Assembly: GCA_022826005.1 (NCBI GenBank)
Contig: JAJDVT010000141.1
Location: 1-64,000 of the forward strand
DNA: 64,000 nucleotides
Source of the DNA: Gemmatimonadota bacterium
GTDB taxonomy: Bacteria; Gemmatimonadota; Gemmatimonadetes; Longimicrobiales; Gaopeijiaceae
Direction of reading: 5' to 3'
The translations under genes were made by a program, and so were the position numbers. The stretch's first letter is position 1, and every line of letters starts with the position of its first letter. The notes under the pieces were generated by a model. It was not told the origin of the DNA, made no database searches, and was given only the letters and a program-made list of their open reading frames with translations. Below are positions 29,724 to 39,627 of this stretch, piece after piece.

Positions 29724-31103
29724 GTGAGCCATGTACGCGCCGGTGCTCCGTCCCGGCCCATATGGGCGGGTGTGCGGCGAAGACTCGGTCCCGCCGTCGC
29801 ACTCTGCATCGTCGCGGCGCAGCCATCCTTTGGGCGCTCGCAGCAGGCTCCCGCTCCCTGGCACTGTCCGGACCCCGCTACCCTCACCGGCGAACTGAAG
29901 GGCGCGCTCGCACACGTCCGCTACCTGGCCGACGACCTCCTGGAGGGCCGCGCCGTGGCGACCCGTGGCGAACGGTGCGCGGGCGACTACATCGCCGCCC
30001 GCTTCCAGGCCCTCGGACTCCAGCCGGCCGGCGAGAACGGCACTTGGTTCCAGAGCTGGACGGTCAACTCGGACGATCCCCACGGCGGCGCCGTCCACGG
30101 CGAGGCCCGCAACGTGGTCGCCATCCTTCCCGGTTCGGCCCCGCACCGCGCGCAGTCGCTGGTGATCGGTGCGCACTACGACCACCTCGGGCTGGGCGGC
30201 TTCGGGTCCCTGTCCCCCGACGCCACGGGGACCGTCCACAACGGCGCCGACGACAATGCGTCGGGAACCGCCGTCCTTATCGAGGCGGCTCGCGCGCTCG
30301 CATCGGGTCCGCCGCTGGCCCAGGACATCCTCTTCATCGCCTTCACCGGCGAGGAACGCGGCCTCTGGGGGTCGGCGCACTACGTGAACTCTCCGCTGCT
30401 GCCGCTGGAGGGCACGGTTGCCATGCTCAACCTCGACATGGTCGGGCGGGTGAGCGACGACGCCCTCACGGTGCTGGGAACCGGCACCGCCGAAGAGTGG
30501 GAGGCCCTTCTGGAGCGCGCCAACGCCGCCATCGCCGACCCCCTCGACCTGCGCTTCCACAGCGACGGCTTCGGCGCCTCCGACCACACCTCCTTCTATG
30601 CGCGCGGCATCCCCGTGCTGCATTTCTTCTCCAACACCCACCCCGAATACCACCGCGTGGAGGACGACTGGGAGCTGGTGAACGCCGAGGGGATGAAACG
30701 GGTCACGCACCTCGTGGCGGCCGTGGTGCGCGAGGTGGTTCCGGCGGCCGGCCTGGCCACGCTGACCCCGGTGGAGGGCGCCGGAAACCCTCACGGCGTG
30801 ACCGCATCCGGGGACGCCAGCACCATGGCCGCCGGCTTTCGCGTGCGGCTCGGGACCATTCCGGACTACTCGCGCGAATCGGGAGGGATGGCCATCACCG
30901 CCGTGCGGGTGGGGAGCCCCGCCGCGGAGGCCGGCATCGAGGGCGGTGACGTGATCGTCAGGTTCGGCCCGCACGAGATCGACAGCGTGTACGACTACAT
31001 GGCCGCGCTCAACGAATACGACCCGGGCGACGAGGTGGAGATCGTCGTGCTGCGCGGCGACGAGCGGCTGACGGTCAGGGTGGTGCTGGCGGCGGGGGGT
31101 TGA
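29724..31103 (+). CDS. secreted M28 aminopeptidase with C-terminal PDZ domain
   Basis: A 459-residue exported zinc aminopeptidase. A basic N-terminus and hydrophobic core (LGPAVALCIVAAQPSFG) form the signal peptide. The M28 core shows GAHYDHLGLGG (His151, Asp153), NGADDNASGTAVLIEAA (Asp176), TGEERGLWGSAHY (Glu210-211), NLDMVGR and HPEYHRVEDD. The PDZ domain near residues 370-455 (MAITAVRVGSPAAEAGIEGG) may recruit substrates. The GTG at 29724 is the first start consistent with a signal peptide. It belongs to the window's large set of peptide-degrading enzymes. Confidence 0.92.
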   Translation: MSHVRAGAPSRPIWAGVRRRLGPAVALCIVAAQPSFGRSQQAPAPWHCPDPATLTGELKGALAHVRYLADDLLEGRAVATRGERCAGDYIAARFQALGLQPAGENGTWFQSWTVNSDDPHGGAVHGEARNVVAILPGSAPHRAQSLVIGAHYDHLGLGGFGSLSPDATGTVHNGADDNASGTAVLIEAARALASGPPLAQDILFIAFTGEERGLWGSAHYVNSPLLPLEGTVAMLNLDMVGRVSDDALTVLGTGTAEEWEALLERANAAIADPLDLRFHSDGFGASDHTSFYARGIPVLHFFSNTHPEYHRVEDDWELVNAEGMKRVTHLVAAVVREVVPAAGLATLTPVEGAGNPHGVTASGDASTMAAGFRVRLGTIPDYSRESGGMAITAVRVGSPAAEAGIEGGDVIVRFGPHEIDSVYDYMAALNEYDPGDEVEIVVLRGDERLTVRVVLAAGG

Positions 31104-31130
31104 GGGGCCTTTTCGGGCCCGTGCGAGCAC

Positions 31131-31159
31131 TGGCGACCAACCGGCCCGGACTCCTATAA
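31131..31159 (+). promoter_or_regulatory. possible promoter for the first DUF1592 module
   Basis: TATAAT at 31154-31159 matches the bacterial -10 consensus exactly, which is striking in this GC-rich DNA. TGGCGA 17 bp upstream is a weak -35. The next gene starts at 31282. An imperfect dyad (GTTGAA, six bases, TTCACC) follows the TATAAT directly and resembles half of the 39-bp element. Confidence 0.4.
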
Positions 31160-31281
31160 TTGTTGAATAGTGGTTCACCCGGGAACCGGTCCGCAGCTGG
31201 CCGGACCGATTGGCCTGTGCGGGTCCGTCGGAGAATGGGGATCCGCCGGCGACAAACCGCGGAGGGAGAGAGCCTCGCACC

Positions 31282-33729
31282 ATGACGAAGTCCCTTGCCG
31301 TTGTGGCGGCGGGAGTCGCCGTCGTGCAATTGGCCGCGGGCGATGTGCGACCCGCCGCCAACGAGGACCTCGTCGAAGAATACTGTGTGGGCTGCCACAA
31401 CGAGCGCCGCCTGCTGGGGAACATGTCGCTGGAGGAGTTCGATGCGGCCGACCCCGTCGCGAACGCACCGGTCGCCGAGAAGATGATCCGGAAGCTCCGG
31501 GCGGGCATGATGCCGCCGCCGGGCCAGAGGAGGCCGCCGCAGGACGAAGTCATCGCCTTCGTGAGGGGCATGGAGGAGAAGCTCGATGCGGCCGCCGCGC
31601 GCAGTCCCAACGCCGGAAGCCGCTCCTTCCAGCGCCTCAACCGGGCCGAGTACGCCGCGGCGATCCGTGACCTGCTGGGGTTCGACATCGACGCCTCCGC
31701 CTACCTGCCGGGCGAGACGATGAGCGGGGGATTCGACAACATCGCCGACGTGCAGACACTCTCGGCCACGTTGCTGGAATCCTACCTGACCGCGGCCAGC
31801 GAGGTGAGCCGGCTCGCGCTGGGGGACGCCCACGCGACGCCGTCGGAGGCCACCTACGAGGTGTCGCGCTACGCCGAGCAGCGCGAACACGTGCCGGGCG
31901 CCCCCTTCGGGACCCGGGGCGGGATTTCGGTCGTCCACAACTTCGTCGCCGATGGCGACTACTTCTTCCGGCTCGCCTTCCAGCACGAGTCCACCGGCAA
32001 CTTTTTCGGCCAGACGGCGCCCTTCGACGAGGAGGTCGAGGTGTCGATCGACGGGGAGCGGGTGGCGCTCATCCCGCTCGACCGGTGGATGCACCGGCAG
32101 GATCCCGGCGGGGTCGAGGTGGTCACCGGGCGGATCCCCGTGACCGCCGGGCCGCACCGGGTCTCCGCCGCGTTCATCAAGGTTACGGAGGGGCCGGTGG
32201 AGGACCTCACCTCGCCCCACGAATGGTCGCTCGCCGACAAGAAGATCGGTTATTCGTACGGCATCACCGGGGTGCCCCACCTGCGCGACCTCACGATCGG
32301 GGGGCCCTACGACATCACCGGGGTGACGCGGACGCCGGCGTGGGATCGGGTGATGACCTGCCGCCCGGCGAGCGCCGCGGAGGAGCCCGGATGTGCCCGC
32401 CGGATCATCGGCGAACTGGGAACGCGCGCCTTTCGCCGCCCGGTCACCGCGCCGGAGGTCGAAGGGCTGATGGGCCTCTACGAACAGGGCCGGGCCGAAG
32501 GCGGATTCGACATCGGCGTGCGGACTGCCCTCCAGGGGATTCTGGCGAGCCCGGACTTCGTCTTCCGCTTCGAGGAGCCGGCGCCGGGAAGCGCGTACCT
32601 TGGCAGGATGCGTCCGATCAGCGATGTGGCCCTGGCGTCGCGGCTCTCGTTCTTCCTGTGGGGAAGTTCCCCCGACGAAGAGCTGATCGGGGTCGCGGCG
32701 GCGGGCGGCCTGTCCCGGCCGGACATCTTCGAGGCGCAGGTGGACCGCATGCTCGCCGATCCCCGCGCCGAAGCGCTCGGCACGCGTTTCGCATCCCAGT
32801 GGCTGCGCCTCCAGGATCTGGACAGCGTGCACCCCGACGCGCTCCGCTACCCCGACTTCTACGAGCAGCTTGCCCGCGACATGCGCCGCGAGACCGAGAC
32901 CTTCTTCAACGCCCTCGTGCGCGACGGCGGCACGCTGTGGGACTTCCTCACGGCCGACTTCTCGTACATGAACGAGCGGCTGGCCCGCCACTACGGGATC
33001 CCCGGGGTCGCGGGCGAGCACTTCCGCCGCGTCGGGTACACCGAAGACGACCGGCGCGGCATCCTCGGGCACGGTAGCATCCTCACCCTGACGTCCCACG
33101 CCAACCGCACGTCACCGGTGCTGAGGGGCAAGTGGGTGATGGAGGTCCTGCTGGGCACCCCCCCACCCCCCCCGCCCCCCGACATCCCCGAGCTGGAGGA
33201 CACCGACGACGCCGCCGACGGCCGCTTCCTCACGGTGCGCGAGCGCCTCGAGCAGCACGCCGCCAACCCGATGTGCATTTCGTGCCACCGCTTCATCGAC
33301 CCCATCGGGATCGCGCTGGAGAACTTCGACGTCACGGGAACCTGGCGCGTCCGCGACACCGGCACGCCGGTCGAGACGCTTGGCGAACTCTACGACGGGA
33401 CGCCGCTGGAGGGCCCCGGGGACCTGCGGGACGCGCTGTTGCGCCGCCCGGAGTCACTGGCCAGAACCTTCGCCACGAACCTCATGGCCTACGCCCTCGG
33501 ACGCAGGATCGACTACGACGACATGCCCGCCGTGCGGAGCGTCGCCCGGGCCGCGGGTGAACAGGACTACCGCCTCGCCGCCTTCGTGAAGGCGGTCGTG
33601 AGAAGCCGGCCCTTCCGGATGTCCATGGCGGCGGCGACCGTCGAGGAGCCGGCGAACGGGCCGGGGCCGGCGGATGCGAACACGCCTGTCGACGCGGCAA
33701 CGCCGACCGGCGGGCACAGCGGCCGATAA
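31282..33729 (+). CDS. c-type-cytochrome-like DUF1587/1592/1588/1585 protein, copy 1
   Basis: A protein of about 815 residues with a signal peptide (MTKSLAVVAAGVAVVQLAAG). A haem-binding CVGCH at 35-39 follows, then DUF1587 (FQRLNRAEYAAAIRDLLGF), a carbohydrate-binding-like beta region, DUF1595/1592 (LASRLSFFLWGSSPDEEL), DUF1588 (RRGILGHGSILTLTSHANRT) and DUF1585. A second CISCH lies at 665-669. These planctomycete-type proteins pair with DUF1552 proteins; the role is undetermined, but the haem motifs suggest electron transfer to a partner. The start is placed at the ATG directly before the signal peptide, with GGAGGGAGAG upstream. The DUF1552 gene follows after 19 bp. Confidence 0.92.
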   Translation: MTKSLAVVAAGVAVVQLAAGDVRPAANEDLVEEYCVGCHNERRLLGNMSLEEFDAADPVANAPVAEKMIRKLRAGMMPPPGQRRPPQDEVIAFVRGMEEKLDAAAARSPNAGSRSFQRLNRAEYAAAIRDLLGFDIDASAYLPGETMSGGFDNIADVQTLSATLLESYLTAASEVSRLALGDAHATPSEATYEVSRYAEQREHVPGAPFGTRGGISVVHNFVADGDYFFRLAFQHESTGNFFGQTAPFDEEVEVSIDGERVALIPLDRWMHRQDPGGVEVVTGRIPVTAGPHRVSAAFIKVTEGPVEDLTSPHEWSLADKKIGYSYGITGVPHLRDLTIGGPYDITGVTRTPAWDRVMTCRPASAAEEPGCARRIIGELGTRAFRRPVTAPEVEGLMGLYEQGRAEGGFDIGVRTALQGILASPDFVFRFEEPAPGSAYLGRMRPISDVALASRLSFFLWGSSPDEELIGVAAAGGLSRPDIFEAQVDRMLADPRAEALGTRFASQWLRLQDLDSVHPDALRYPDFYEQLARDMRRETETFFNALVRDGGTLWDFLTADFSYMNERLARHYGIPGVAGEHFRRVGYTEDDRRGILGHGSILTLTSHANRTSPVLRGKWVMEVLLGTPPPPPPPDIPELEDTDDAADGRFLTVRERLEQHAANPMCISCHRFIDPIGIALENFDVTGTWRVRDTGTPVETLGELYDGTPLEGPGDLRDALLRRPESLARTFATNLMAYALGRRIDYDDMPAVRSVARAAGEQDYRLAAFVKAVVRSRPFRMSMAAATVEEPANGPGPADANTPVDAATPTGGHSGR

Positions 33730-33748
33730 CCAGGGAGACTTCAGCGAT

Positions 33749-35131
33749 ATGAAATACATCACCGGAGCAGCGATCCCCCGCCGGACCTTCCTGCAGGGAC
33801 TGGGTGTCTCCGTCTCGCTGCCGTTCCTCGACGCGATGGTTCCCGCCGGGCGGGGATGGACGGCGGCGGCCGAGGGGCCGACCCGGCTGGTCGCGATCGA
33901 GATGGTGCACGGGGCCGCAGGCAGCAACGCGTGGGGCAGTACGCAGAACTACTGGTCCCCCGCGGCGACAGGACGAGACTTCGACCTGGCCCCGAGCGCG
34001 CTCAGTCCGCTCGAACCCTTCCGCAAGCACCTCACGATCGTCAGCGACACCGATGTCGAGCCCGCCGAGGCGAAGAAGCCGAAGGAGATCGGCGGCGACC
34101 ACTTCCGCTCCAGCGCGACTTTCCTCACGCAGTCGCATCCGCGCCAGACCGAGGGGTCGGACATCTTCGTCGGGGAGTCGCTCGACCAGATGTTCGCCAA
34201 GCGCTTCGGGCAGGAGACGCCGGTTCCTTCGATGCAGCTGTGCATCGAGAACGTGGACCAGTCGGGCGGATGCGCGTACGGGTACGCGTGCGTGTACACG
34301 GACACGATCAGCTGGGCGTCGCCGACCGATCCGCTGCCGATGGTGCGCGACCCGCGCGTCGCCTTCGACCAGCTCTTCGGCGCCGGTGGCAGCCCCGGGC
34401 AGCGGGCCGCGCGCCGCCGCACCAACAAGAGCATCCTCGACTTCATCACGGGCAGGGTGGACCAGCTCAAGGGCCGCCTCGGCCCAGCCGACCTCATCCG
34501 GCTCGACCGCTACCTGGAGCACGTGCGCGAGCTCGAGCGGCGGATCGAGCGGGTGGAGGTCCAGAACGCGAGCGGGGAGGCGCGCGAACTCCCCGAGGCG
34601 CCGGCCGGGGTGCCCGACTCCTTCCGGGAGCACGTCGAGCTCATGTTCGACCTGCAGGCGCTGGCCTTCGCTTCGGATGTGACCCGGGTCTTCTCCTTCA
34701 AGATGGGGCGCGACTCGTCGGCCCGGATCTTCCCGGAGAGCGGCGTCCACAGGCCCTTCCATCCCGCGTCGCACCACGGCGGCAGGGAGGGCAACATCAC
34801 CGACTTCGCCCAAATCAACCGGTACCACGTGGGCATGCTGCCGTACTTCCTGGAGAAGCTTGCGAACACGATGGAGGGCGATACGCACCTGCTGGACCGC
34901 ACGATGATCGTCTACGGCTCGCCGATGGGCGACCCCAACATCCACAACCACAAGCGCTGCCCGCTCTTCCTGGTCGGCGGGGCGAACGGCCGCCTCGACG
35001 GCAACCTCCACCTGCGCGCCGCGCCGGGGACGCCGATGGCGAACGTCATGCTGAGCCTCGCGCACAAGCTCGGGATGGACGACATGGAGAGGTTCGGAAA
35101 CAGCACCGGCGCCTTTTCGCTGACTGCGTAG
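33749..35131 (+). CDS. DUF1552 protein, Tat-exported, copy 1
   Basis: A 460-residue protein beginning with a twin-arginine signal (IPRRTFLQGLGVSVSLPFLD). Tat export means it is folded, probably with a cofactor, before leaving the cytoplasm. The DUF1552 body has GGDHFRSSATFLTQSHPRQT, SMQLCIENVDQSGGCAYGYA, HPASHHGGREGNI, RTMIVYGSPMGDPNIHNHKR and PLFLVGGANG. These resemble the metal-site region of DUF1501/sulfatase-fold proteins. AGGGAG lies 11 bp before the ATG. It is encoded between its cytochrome-like partner and the ankyrin gene, and probably works with both. Confidence 0.92.
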   Translation: MKYITGAAIPRRTFLQGLGVSVSLPFLDAMVPAGRGWTAAAEGPTRLVAIEMVHGAAGSNAWGSTQNYWSPAATGRDFDLAPSALSPLEPFRKHLTIVSDTDVEPAEAKKPKEIGGDHFRSSATFLTQSHPRQTEGSDIFVGESLDQMFAKRFGQETPVPSMQLCIENVDQSGGCAYGYACVYTDTISWASPTDPLPMVRDPRVAFDQLFGAGGSPGQRAARRRTNKSILDFITGRVDQLKGRLGPADLIRLDRYLEHVRELERRIERVEVQNASGEARELPEAPAGVPDSFREHVELMFDLQALAFASDVTRVFSFKMGRDSSARIFPESGVHRPFHPASHHGGREGNITDFAQINRYHVGMLPYFLEKLANTMEGDTHLLDRTMIVYGSPMGDPNIHNHKRCPLFLVGGANGRLDGNLHLRAAPGTPMANVMLSLAHKLGMDDMERFGNSTGAFSLTA

Positions 35132-35137
35132 CGGACC

Positions 35138-37036
35138 GTGCCAGGATTCTCGGTCGGGCCGCGGGTGCGGATGGTAAATAGCACCTTACATAGTGTAAGG
35201 TTGGCTTTACGTTTCAGCGCGGTGGTGGGGGTGCCGGTGCTCGCCTTGCTCGCCGGTCCCGGTCCGTTGCCCGGGGTCTCGGGATCGCCGGAGCAGCCGC
35301 CGCACCGGGAGTCCGGCCCGTTGCCGTCCCGCGGTCCCGACAGCCCGGTCGCCGACGCGGCGATGCGGGGCGACGCGGCTGCCGTTAGGGCCCTCATCGC
35401 CGAGGGTGCGGATGTGAACGCGGCCCAGGGCGACGGCATGACCGCGCTCCACTGGGCGGCGCGCAACCGTGACGCGGCGCTGGTGCGCGACCTGCTGGAG
35501 GCCGGAGCGGCGGTGAGCGCCGGGACCCGGATCGGGCACTACACGGCGCTGCATCTGGCCGCGCAGGTGGGGGCGGGGGAGGTGGTGGAGGTCCTGCTGG
35601 GTGCGGGGGCCGACGCCGGGCGCGCGATCCTGGTGGGGGGTGGGGCGGGGCCGCTGCACTTCGCGGCCGCGGCGGGGAGCGAGCGGGCCATCGCGGCGCT
35701 GGTGGCGGCGGGAGCCGACGTGAACGCGACCGAGGATGCGTGGGGACAGACGCCGCTGATTTTTGCCGCTTCGAAGGGCAGGACGGGGGGCGTTCGGGCG
35801 CTGTTGGAGGCCGGGGCCGATCCCGCCCTCCACACCCGCGTGGTGGACGTGGCCGCACGCGCGGTGTACGACCGGATCGAGCGCTCGGAGCGCAACCGCC
35901 GCCTGGCGGCCGGGGAGCCGTGGGGGCCCGCGGTGGCCGCGCAGGTGCGCCGCGAGCAGGAGGAGGAGTCGCGCCGCCGTGAACGCGCGGAGGCCGCGTC
36001 GGCCAAGGAGGGCGAGACCCGCATGATCGAGGAGCCGGAGCCGCTGTCGTACGGCGAACTCGTCGGCGGGCACGGCGGCCTCACCGCGCTCCTGCACGCG
36101 GCCCGCGAGGGACACGCCGCGACCGCCCTCGCCCTGCTCGAAGGCGGCGCGGACATCGACCAGGCCAGCGCCGGCGACGGCACCACCCCCATCCTGATGG
36201 CCACGATCAACGGCCACTTCGACCTCGCGATGCGCCTCCTGGAGCTCGGTGCCGACCCCGCCATCGCCAGCCACGCAGGCGCCACCCCCCTCTTCGCGGC
36301 GATCAACACGCACTGGGCGCCCAAGTCGCGCTACCCGCAACAGCACATCTACATGCAGCAGGACCACACCTACCTTGAGGTCATGGAGAAGCTGCTCGCG
36401 GCGGGGGTGGACCCGAACGCCCGCCTCACCAAGCACCTCTGGTTCATGTCCTACAACTTCGACCTGCTCCAGATCGACACCCGCGGCGCCACCCCCTTCT
36501 GGCGTGCTGCCTACGCGCTCGACGTGGAGGCGATGAAGCTCCTGGTCGCCCACGGCGCGGATCCCGGCGTCCCCACTGCGAAGCCTCCCTCCCGGCGATC
36601 CGGCGGCGCGTCGGAGGACGCCCCACTCGACCCGTCCGGCCTCCCGCCCGTCCCGGTCGACGGCCCGGCGGTGTACCCGATCCAGGCGGCCTCCGGGGTC
36701 GGCTACGGCCAGGGCTACGCGGGCAACGCCCACCGCCATGTACCCGGCGGCTGGCTGCCCGCGGTGCGCTACCTCGTCGAGGAGCTCGGCGCCGACGTCA
36801 ACGCCCGCGACCACCAGGGCCATGGGGCGCTGCACCACGCCGCCGCCCGCGGGGACAACGAACTCATCCGCTACCTGGTGGAGCAGGGGGCCGATGTCAC
36901 CATCGTCAGCCGCAGGGGGCAGACCACCGCGGACATGGCCAACGGTCCGGTCCAGCGGATCCAGCCCTTCCCGGAAACGGTGGCGCTGCTGGTGAGCCTG
37001 GGGGCGGTGAACAACAACAACTGCGTGTCGTGTTGA
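35138..37036 (+). CDS. secreted ankyrin-repeat protein, copy 1
   Basis: Up to 632 residues. A hydrophobic export segment near residues 23-40 (SAVVGVPVLALLAGPGPLPG) precedes about nine ankyrin repeats in two blocks, such as DGMTALHWAARNRDAALVRD, GADVNATEDAWGQTPLIFAA and LGADVNARDHQGHGALHHAA. A charged coiled linker separates the blocks. The chain ends NNNNCVSC, a cysteine pair conserved in its paralogue. Start choice is uncertain: GTG 35138, ATG 35171, or a codon after the 39-bp element that occupies 35173-35211. It lies 6 bp after the DUF1552 gene and likely mediates protein binding in the periplasm. Confidence 0.85.
   Translation: MPGFSVGPRVRMVNSTLHSVRLALRFSAVVGVPVLALLAGPGPLPGVSGSPEQPPHRESGPLPSRGPDSPVADAAMRGDAAAVRALIAEGADVNAAQGDGMTALHWAARNRDAALVRDLLEAGAAVSAGTRIGHYTALHLAAQVGAGEVVEVLLGAGADAGRAILVGGGAGPLHFAAAAGSERAIAALVAAGADVNATEDAWGQTPLIFAASKGRTGGVRALLEAGADPALHTRVVDVAARAVYDRIERSERNRRLAAGEPWGPAVAAQVRREQEEESRRRERAEAASAKEGETRMIEEPEPLSYGELVGGHGGLTALLHAAREGHAATALALLEGGADIDQASAGDGTTPILMATINGHFDLAMRLLELGADPAIASHAGATPLFAAINTHWAPKSRYPQQHIYMQQDHTYLEVMEKLLAAGVDPNARLTKHLWFMSYNFDLLQIDTRGATPFWRAAYALDVEAMKLLVAHGADPGVPTAKPPSRRSGGASEDAPLDPSGLPPVPVDGPAVYPIQAASGVGYGQGYAGNAHRHVPGGWLPAVRYLVEELGADVNARDHQGHGALHHAAARGDNELIRYLVEQGADVTIVSRRGQTTADMANGPVQRIQPFPETVALLVSLGAVNNNNCVSC
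35173..35211. promoter_or_regulatory. 39-bp double-dyad element, copy B (ankyrin 1 start)
   Basis: Arms are GGTAAA (35173), CTTACA (35185), TGTAAG (35194) and TTTACG (35206), with spacers of 6, 3 and 6 bp. The inner pair is a perfect inverted repeat. The element lies 42 bp after the DUF1552 stop and within the first codons of the longest ankyrin reading frame, which implies either a downstream start or operator-in-gene control. Confidence 0.7.
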
Positions 37037-37072
37037 GCAGAGTGATACCATCGAGGGTGTCGTGATGATACC

Positions 37073-39622
37073 ATGCCGGGACGGGCCATGCTGAGATACG
37101 CGCTTCCGGTCGTGGCGGCGGGCGTGTTGGTGGCCGGATTCCCCATGCCCGCCCCCACCGGCAACGAAGTCATCGAGGAGTACTGCGTCCGCTGCCACAA
37201 CGAGCGGCGGCTGCTGGGCAACATGTCGCTCGAGGAGTACGACGCCGCCAACGCCCCCGCGAACGGCGAACTCACCGAGAAGATGATCCGCAAGCTGCGC
37301 GCGGGCCTGATGCCGCCGCCGGGGAACAGCCGCCCCGACGAGGAGACGCTGCTGGCGCTGGTCGAGTCGCTGGAGGGGCAGATGGACCGCGCGGCCGCCG
37401 CGAACCCCAACCCCGGCCGCCGCACCTTCCAGCGCCTCAACCGGGCGGAGTACGGCGCGTCCATCCGCGACCTGCTCGACCTGGAGATCGACGCGGGCGC
37501 CTACCTCCCCCTCGACACCAGGAGCGCCAACTTCGACAACATCGCGGATGCGCAGCTCCTGTCCGCCACCCTCACCGACGGCTACCTGCGCGCCGCCGCC
37601 GAGATCAGCCGGCTCGCGATCGGCGACCCCCACGTGACCCCCAGCGAGTCGACCTACCGCGTGTCGCGCTGGGACTCGCAGAGCGAGCGGGTCGAGGGCG
37701 CACCGTACGGCACGCGGGGCGGCGTGTCGGTGCTGCACAACTTCCCCGCCGACGGCCACTACGAATTCCGCGTCTCCTTCCACCACGAGACCACGGGCGC
37801 GCTGGTTGGCAACGGCCGCAATGCGCTGCACACCCGCGAGGGCGAGCCCGAGCTGCTCGAGGTTTCGATCGACGGCGAGCCGGCGGAGGTCCTGGAGGTC
37901 AACCGCTGGATGCACGCTTCGGACCCGGACGGGCTCAACATCCGCTCCGGGCGCGTCTTCGTGCGGGCCGGGCCGCGCCAGGTGTCCGCCGCCTTCATCC
38001 GCCGCTTCGAGGGGCCGATGCAGGACCTGATCTCGCCGCACGACTGGTCGCTCGCCAGCACCAGCATCGCGGGCAGCTACGGCTTCACCGTGCTTCCGCA
38101 CCTGCGGGACCTCGCGATCGGGGGGCCGTACGACCCGCGGGGGGTCTCGGAGACGCCGAGCCGCGCGGCGGTTTTCTCGTGCCGTCCCGGGCCGGAGGCG
38201 GACGAGGCCGGGGCGCGGGCGTGTGCGCGCGAGATCGTGACGCGGCTGGGGAGCCGGGCGTACAGGCGGCCGCTGAGCGAGGAGAACGTCGCCGGGCTGA
38301 TGGGGTTGTATGAGGTGGGGGTGGGGGCGGAGGGGTTCGAGGGGGGGGTGAGGATGGCGCTGGAGGGGATTCTGGCGAGTCCGCACTTCGTGTTCAGGAT
38401 CGAGGAGGTGGGGGAAGGTGGAGCCGGGGTGGGCGACGGATCCGGCGGGCGCGGAGTCGGCGACATGGCCCGCGGGGCCACCGACGGCCCGGAATCCTAC
38501 CGCATCGCCGACTACGATCTTGCCGCCCGGCTGTCCTTCTTCCTCTGGGGCTCGGGGCCGGACGAGCAGCTGATGGCCGCCGCCGCGGCCGGCCGTCTCT
38601 CCCAACCGGCCGATCTCGAGGCGCAGGTCCGCCGGATGCTCCGCGACCCCCGCGCCAGTGCGCTCTCCACCCGCTTCGCCGGCCAGTGGTTCCGGCTTCA
38701 GGACCTGGAGAAGATCCAGCCCGACGTGCGGGTCAACCCCGACTTCGACGAGCCGCTCAAGCGGGCGATGCTGAAGGAGACGGAGATCTTCTTCGACAAC
38801 CTCGTCCGCGAGGACCGCTCCATTCTCGATCTCTACACCGCCGACTACACCTTCGTGAACGAGCGGTTGGCCCGCCACTACGGGATCCCGGACGTCGCGG
38901 GGGACCACTTCCGGCGTGTCCGCCAGGTGGACGCCGAGCGGCGCGGGATCCTCGGCCATGGAAGCATGCTGACGCTGACTTCGCATGCGGGGCGCACATC
39001 GCCGGTGCTGAGGGGCAAGTGGGTGATGGAAGTGCTTATGGGGACGCCGCCGCCGCCCCCGCCGCCGGACATCCCCGAGTTGGAGGAGGAGGCGGTGGAG
39101 GACGGGCGTCTGCTGACCGTGCGCGAGAGGCTGGAGATGCACGCGGCGAGTCCCACATGCAACGCCTGCCACCGCATGATCGACCCGATCGGGCTCGCGC
39201 TGGAGAACTACGACGTGAGCGGCGCCTGGCGGATCCGCGACGGGGGGGTGCCGATCGACGCGGCCAGCGAATTTTACGACGGGACGCCGATCTCGACACC
39301 CTCGGAGCTGAGGGCCGCCCTGCTGAAGCGCCCCGAGCCGCTGCTCCGCACCTTCACCGAGAACCTGATGGCGTATGCGCTCGGGCGGAGGCTGGAGTAC
39401 TATGACATGCCTGCCGTGCGGCGGATCGTGCGCGACGCGGCCGAGCAGGAATACCGGATTTCGGCGTTCGTCGTCGGTGTGGCCGGCAGCGACGCCTTCC
39501 TGATGAAGGCTGCCCCGGCCGCGGCCGACGGCGGACCGGTGAACGGAAACGGCGGGCCGGCGAACAAGAACGGCGGGCCGGTGCCCGAAAACAGCGGGCC
39601 GGCGAACGGAAACGGAGGCTGA
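37073..39622 (+). CDS. c-type-cytochrome-like DUF1587/1592/1588/1585 protein, copy 2
   Basis: An 849-residue paralogue of the gene at 31282, with the same domain order. It has a signal peptide (LRYALPVVAAGVLVAGFPMP), haem motif CVRCH at 38-42, FQRLNRAEYGASIRDLLDL, YDLAARLSFFLWGSGPDEQL, ERRGILGHGSMLTLTSHAGR, a poly-proline run, and a second motif CNACH near the C-terminus. It differs in an inserted Gly-rich loop around residues 445-480 and a low-complexity tail of Gly-Asn-Pro repeats. ATG 37088 is an alternative start, immediately before the signal core. DUF1552 copy 2 starts 5 bp after its stop. Confidence 0.92.
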   Translation: MPGRAMLRYALPVVAAGVLVAGFPMPAPTGNEVIEEYCVRCHNERRLLGNMSLEEYDAANAPANGELTEKMIRKLRAGLMPPPGNSRPDEETLLALVESLEGQMDRAAAANPNPGRRTFQRLNRAEYGASIRDLLDLEIDAGAYLPLDTRSANFDNIADAQLLSATLTDGYLRAAAEISRLAIGDPHVTPSESTYRVSRWDSQSERVEGAPYGTRGGVSVLHNFPADGHYEFRVSFHHETTGALVGNGRNALHTREGEPELLEVSIDGEPAEVLEVNRWMHASDPDGLNIRSGRVFVRAGPRQVSAAFIRRFEGPMQDLISPHDWSLASTSIAGSYGFTVLPHLRDLAIGGPYDPRGVSETPSRAAVFSCRPGPEADEAGARACAREIVTRLGSRAYRRPLSEENVAGLMGLYEVGVGAEGFEGGVRMALEGILASPHFVFRIEEVGEGGAGVGDGSGGRGVGDMARGATDGPESYRIADYDLAARLSFFLWGSGPDEQLMAAAAAGRLSQPADLEAQVRRMLRDPRASALSTRFAGQWFRLQDLEKIQPDVRVNPDFDEPLKRAMLKETEIFFDNLVREDRSILDLYTADYTFVNERLARHYGIPDVAGDHFRRVRQVDAERRGILGHGSMLTLTSHAGRTSPVLRGKWVMEVLMGTPPPPPPPDIPELEEEAVEDGRLLTVRERLEMHAASPTCNACHRMIDPIGLALENYDVSGAWRIRDGGVPIDAASEFYDGTPISTPSELRAALLKRPEPLLRTFTENLMAYALGRRLEYYDMPAVRRIVRDAAEQEYRISAFVVGVAGSDAFLMKAAPAAADGGPVNGNGGPANKNGGPVPENSGPANGNGG

Positions 39623-39627
39623 CGGGA

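Noticed and set aside
31154-31178. Half of a 39-bp element upstream of DUF1592 copy 1
   Set aside because: Only one degenerate dyad is present and the partner dyad is absent, so it is noted under the promoter rather than counted.
37042-37075. Direct repeat GATACCAT as a regulatory pair
   Set aside because: Two 8-bp copies in a 36-bp spacer are too short to separate from chance.
35207-39172. A minus-strand open frame of 1,321 codons
   Set aside because: Antisense to ankyrin 1 and DUF1592 copy 2; its translation is low-complexity Arg/Ala/Gly/His with no domain.
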